A stretch of 7,625 bases of DNA from Desulfobacteraceae bacterium (GTDB taxonomy: Bacteria > Desulfobacterota > Desulfobacteria > Desulfobacterales > ETH-SRB1): assembly GCA_030638305.1 (NCBI GenBank), contig DAOWEW010000186.1, forward strand, positions 1 through 7,625, read 5' to 3'. The notes under the pieces were generated by a model. It saw only the letters and a program-made list of their open reading frames with translations, did not search any database and was not told where the DNA came from. Of this stretch, positions 6,743-7,625 are shown one piece after another. Both the position numbers and the translations under genes were made by a program. Every line of letters begins with the position of its first letter. Within the stretch, counting starts at the first letter, position 1.

Positions 6743-7625
6743 TTACTTTATTTGAATTTTCGGTCTCATTTCTACAGGACACTGTCTTAAAAAATACTTA
6801 TCCGTCATGCCGGCAATAAAGTCTCTTACCATTTCTTCTTTGCTGTGATTTTCAATATAATCAGATGACATATCTTCTAAAAATTTCATAAAAACTACTG
6901 AAGAATAATTCTTGTTTTCAACATCATTGAGATATTTTTCAAAAAGCATTTCAAAAAGTTCTTTTATTCTGTTCAGGTTGGTCTTGATTTTTGAATTCAT
7001 GTATATATATTCAAGATTAAAATCCTTTAGTTTTTTTAAGGCATCAGATATTTCAGAACTAAATGCTATGTATGATTTTTGAAAGCTGTTTTGTATAATA
7101 TCCGTAACAAGATTATATACAATTGTTCCGTTTGTATTTCCGAGGATATTTACGATATGAACAGGGATATCAGAACGTTTAATTACTTTCAATCTTATGG
7201 CATCTTCTAAATCTCTTCCAATGTAGCTGATAGTGTCCGCCATACGTACAACACAGCCCTCAAGAGTCATGGGAATCAGTTGCGTATTCGGCACAGCTTT
7301 TTTTGCTGCAATCTCTTTTTCTAATGTTATAAAGGTTTTATGCGGGTCAGGTTTAAGCATTGCATTATGTATTTCTCCATCATGACAAAGTATTCCATCC
7401 AGAGTCTGAAGACATAGATTCCATCCCTTTCCTTTTCGTTCTACCCTGTCTAAAAACTGCACGCCCTGAACACTGTGTAAAAAATATCCAATGCCGCAAG
7501 ATTCGCATATCTCAGACAAAAACCTTTCACCATCATGTCCGAAAGGAGTATGCCCAATATCATGCCCAAGAGATATTGCCTCAATAAGATCCTCATTTAA
7601 TCCAAGAAAACGACCTATTGTTCTG
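6743..7625 (-). CDS. dGTPase-family HD-domain dNTP triphosphohydrolase, 5' end outside window
   Basis: Probably hydrolyses dNTPs to the deoxynucleoside and triphosphate, controlling dNTP pools in the cytoplasm. The frame is open to the window edge (codons in phase from 7624), so the true start lies beyond 7625; the TTG at 7519 is internal and would cut off the active site. The visible part begins RTIGRFLGLNEDLIEAISLG and runs into GHDIGHTPFGHDGE, the family's metal-binding HD motif (His-Asp at 7559-7564). Further family signatures are TLDGILCHDGEIHNAM and VVRMADTISYIGRDLEDAI, whose Asp in RMAD is the expected last metal ligand. About 293 residues are seen; the missing N-terminus should hold the first conserved His and Arg. 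The C-terminal part, rich in Lys, Glu and aromatic residues, is helical in appearance. It lies 92 nt upstream of the efflux operon on the same strand; read-through is possible, but a functional link is not evident. Substrate specificity cannot be read from the sequence. Confidence 0.88.
   Translation of the reverse strand, partial: RTIGRFLGLNEDLIEAISLGHDIGHTPFGHDGERFLSEICESCGIGYFLHSVQGVQFLDRVERKGKGWNLCLQTLDGILCHDGEIHNAMLKPDPHKTFITLEKEIAAKKAVPNTQLIPMTLEGCVVRMADTISYIGRDLEDAIRLKVIKRSDIPVHIVNILGNTNGTIVYNLVTDIIQNSFQKSYIAFSSEISDALKKLKDFNLEYIYMNSKIKTNLNRIKELFEMLFEKYLNDVENKNYSSVVFMKFLEDMSSDYIENHSKEEMVRDFIAGMTDKYFLRQCPVEMRPKIQIK

Noticed and set aside
6651..6782. N-terminal extension of the channel protein to ATG 6782
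   Set aside because: It would translate a hairpin repeat and overlap the dNTPase gene, and would place 44 residues before a clear signal peptide.
6743..7519. dNTPase as a complete 258-aa protein starting at TTG 7519
   Set aside because: The frame continues upstream to the window edge and includes the HD metal-binding motif, so the gene is truncated by the window and not by a start there.

Overview
The window reads as an ordinary chromosomal stretch of a Gram-negative, AT-leaning bacterium. A complete inner-membrane/periplasm/outer-membrane efflux set shows that the cell has two membranes. The style of the small lysine-rich protein and of the intergenic palindromic repeats recalls sulfate-reducing Desulfobacterota (former Deltaproteobacteria), but that assignment is an inference from recollection and is not proven here.

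Left part (1-840): two related, near-perfectly palindromic elements (90-271 and 610-802) lie in opposite orientation on either side of one small plus-strand gene (355-612, 85 aa, unknown function). Each element is bounded by TA on both sides, shares the terminal sequence GAACGTGGACGAATTAAC and carries no gene. These are the marks of a miniature inverted-repeat transposable element (MITE) of the IS630/Tc1-mariner type. The right-hand element inserted at the last codon of the small gene and now supplies its stop codon. Removing it in silico extends the protein by three residues to a new stop.

Middle and right part (841-6650): three minus-strand genes form a tightly packed tripartite RND efflux operon. 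Transcribed right to left, they are a TolC-family outer-membrane channel (5295-6650), a periplasmic adaptor (4134-5291) and an RND permease (841-4137). The channel and adaptor genes are 3 nt apart, and the adaptor and permease genes overlap by 4 nt (ATGA), so the three proteins are probably translated in a coupled way and assembled together. The permease has Asn where AcrB has Asp408 and Lys940. The pump's substrate cannot be told from the sequence, and no regulator gene lies in the window.

Right edge (6743-7625): the 3' part of an HD-domain dNTP triphosphohydrolase (dGTPase family) gene, same strand, with its 5' end outside the window. A GC-rich hairpin repeat fills much of the 92-nt gap between it and the channel gene.

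I find no previously undescribed multi-gene system here. The most interesting content is the MITE pair and its effect on the small gene.
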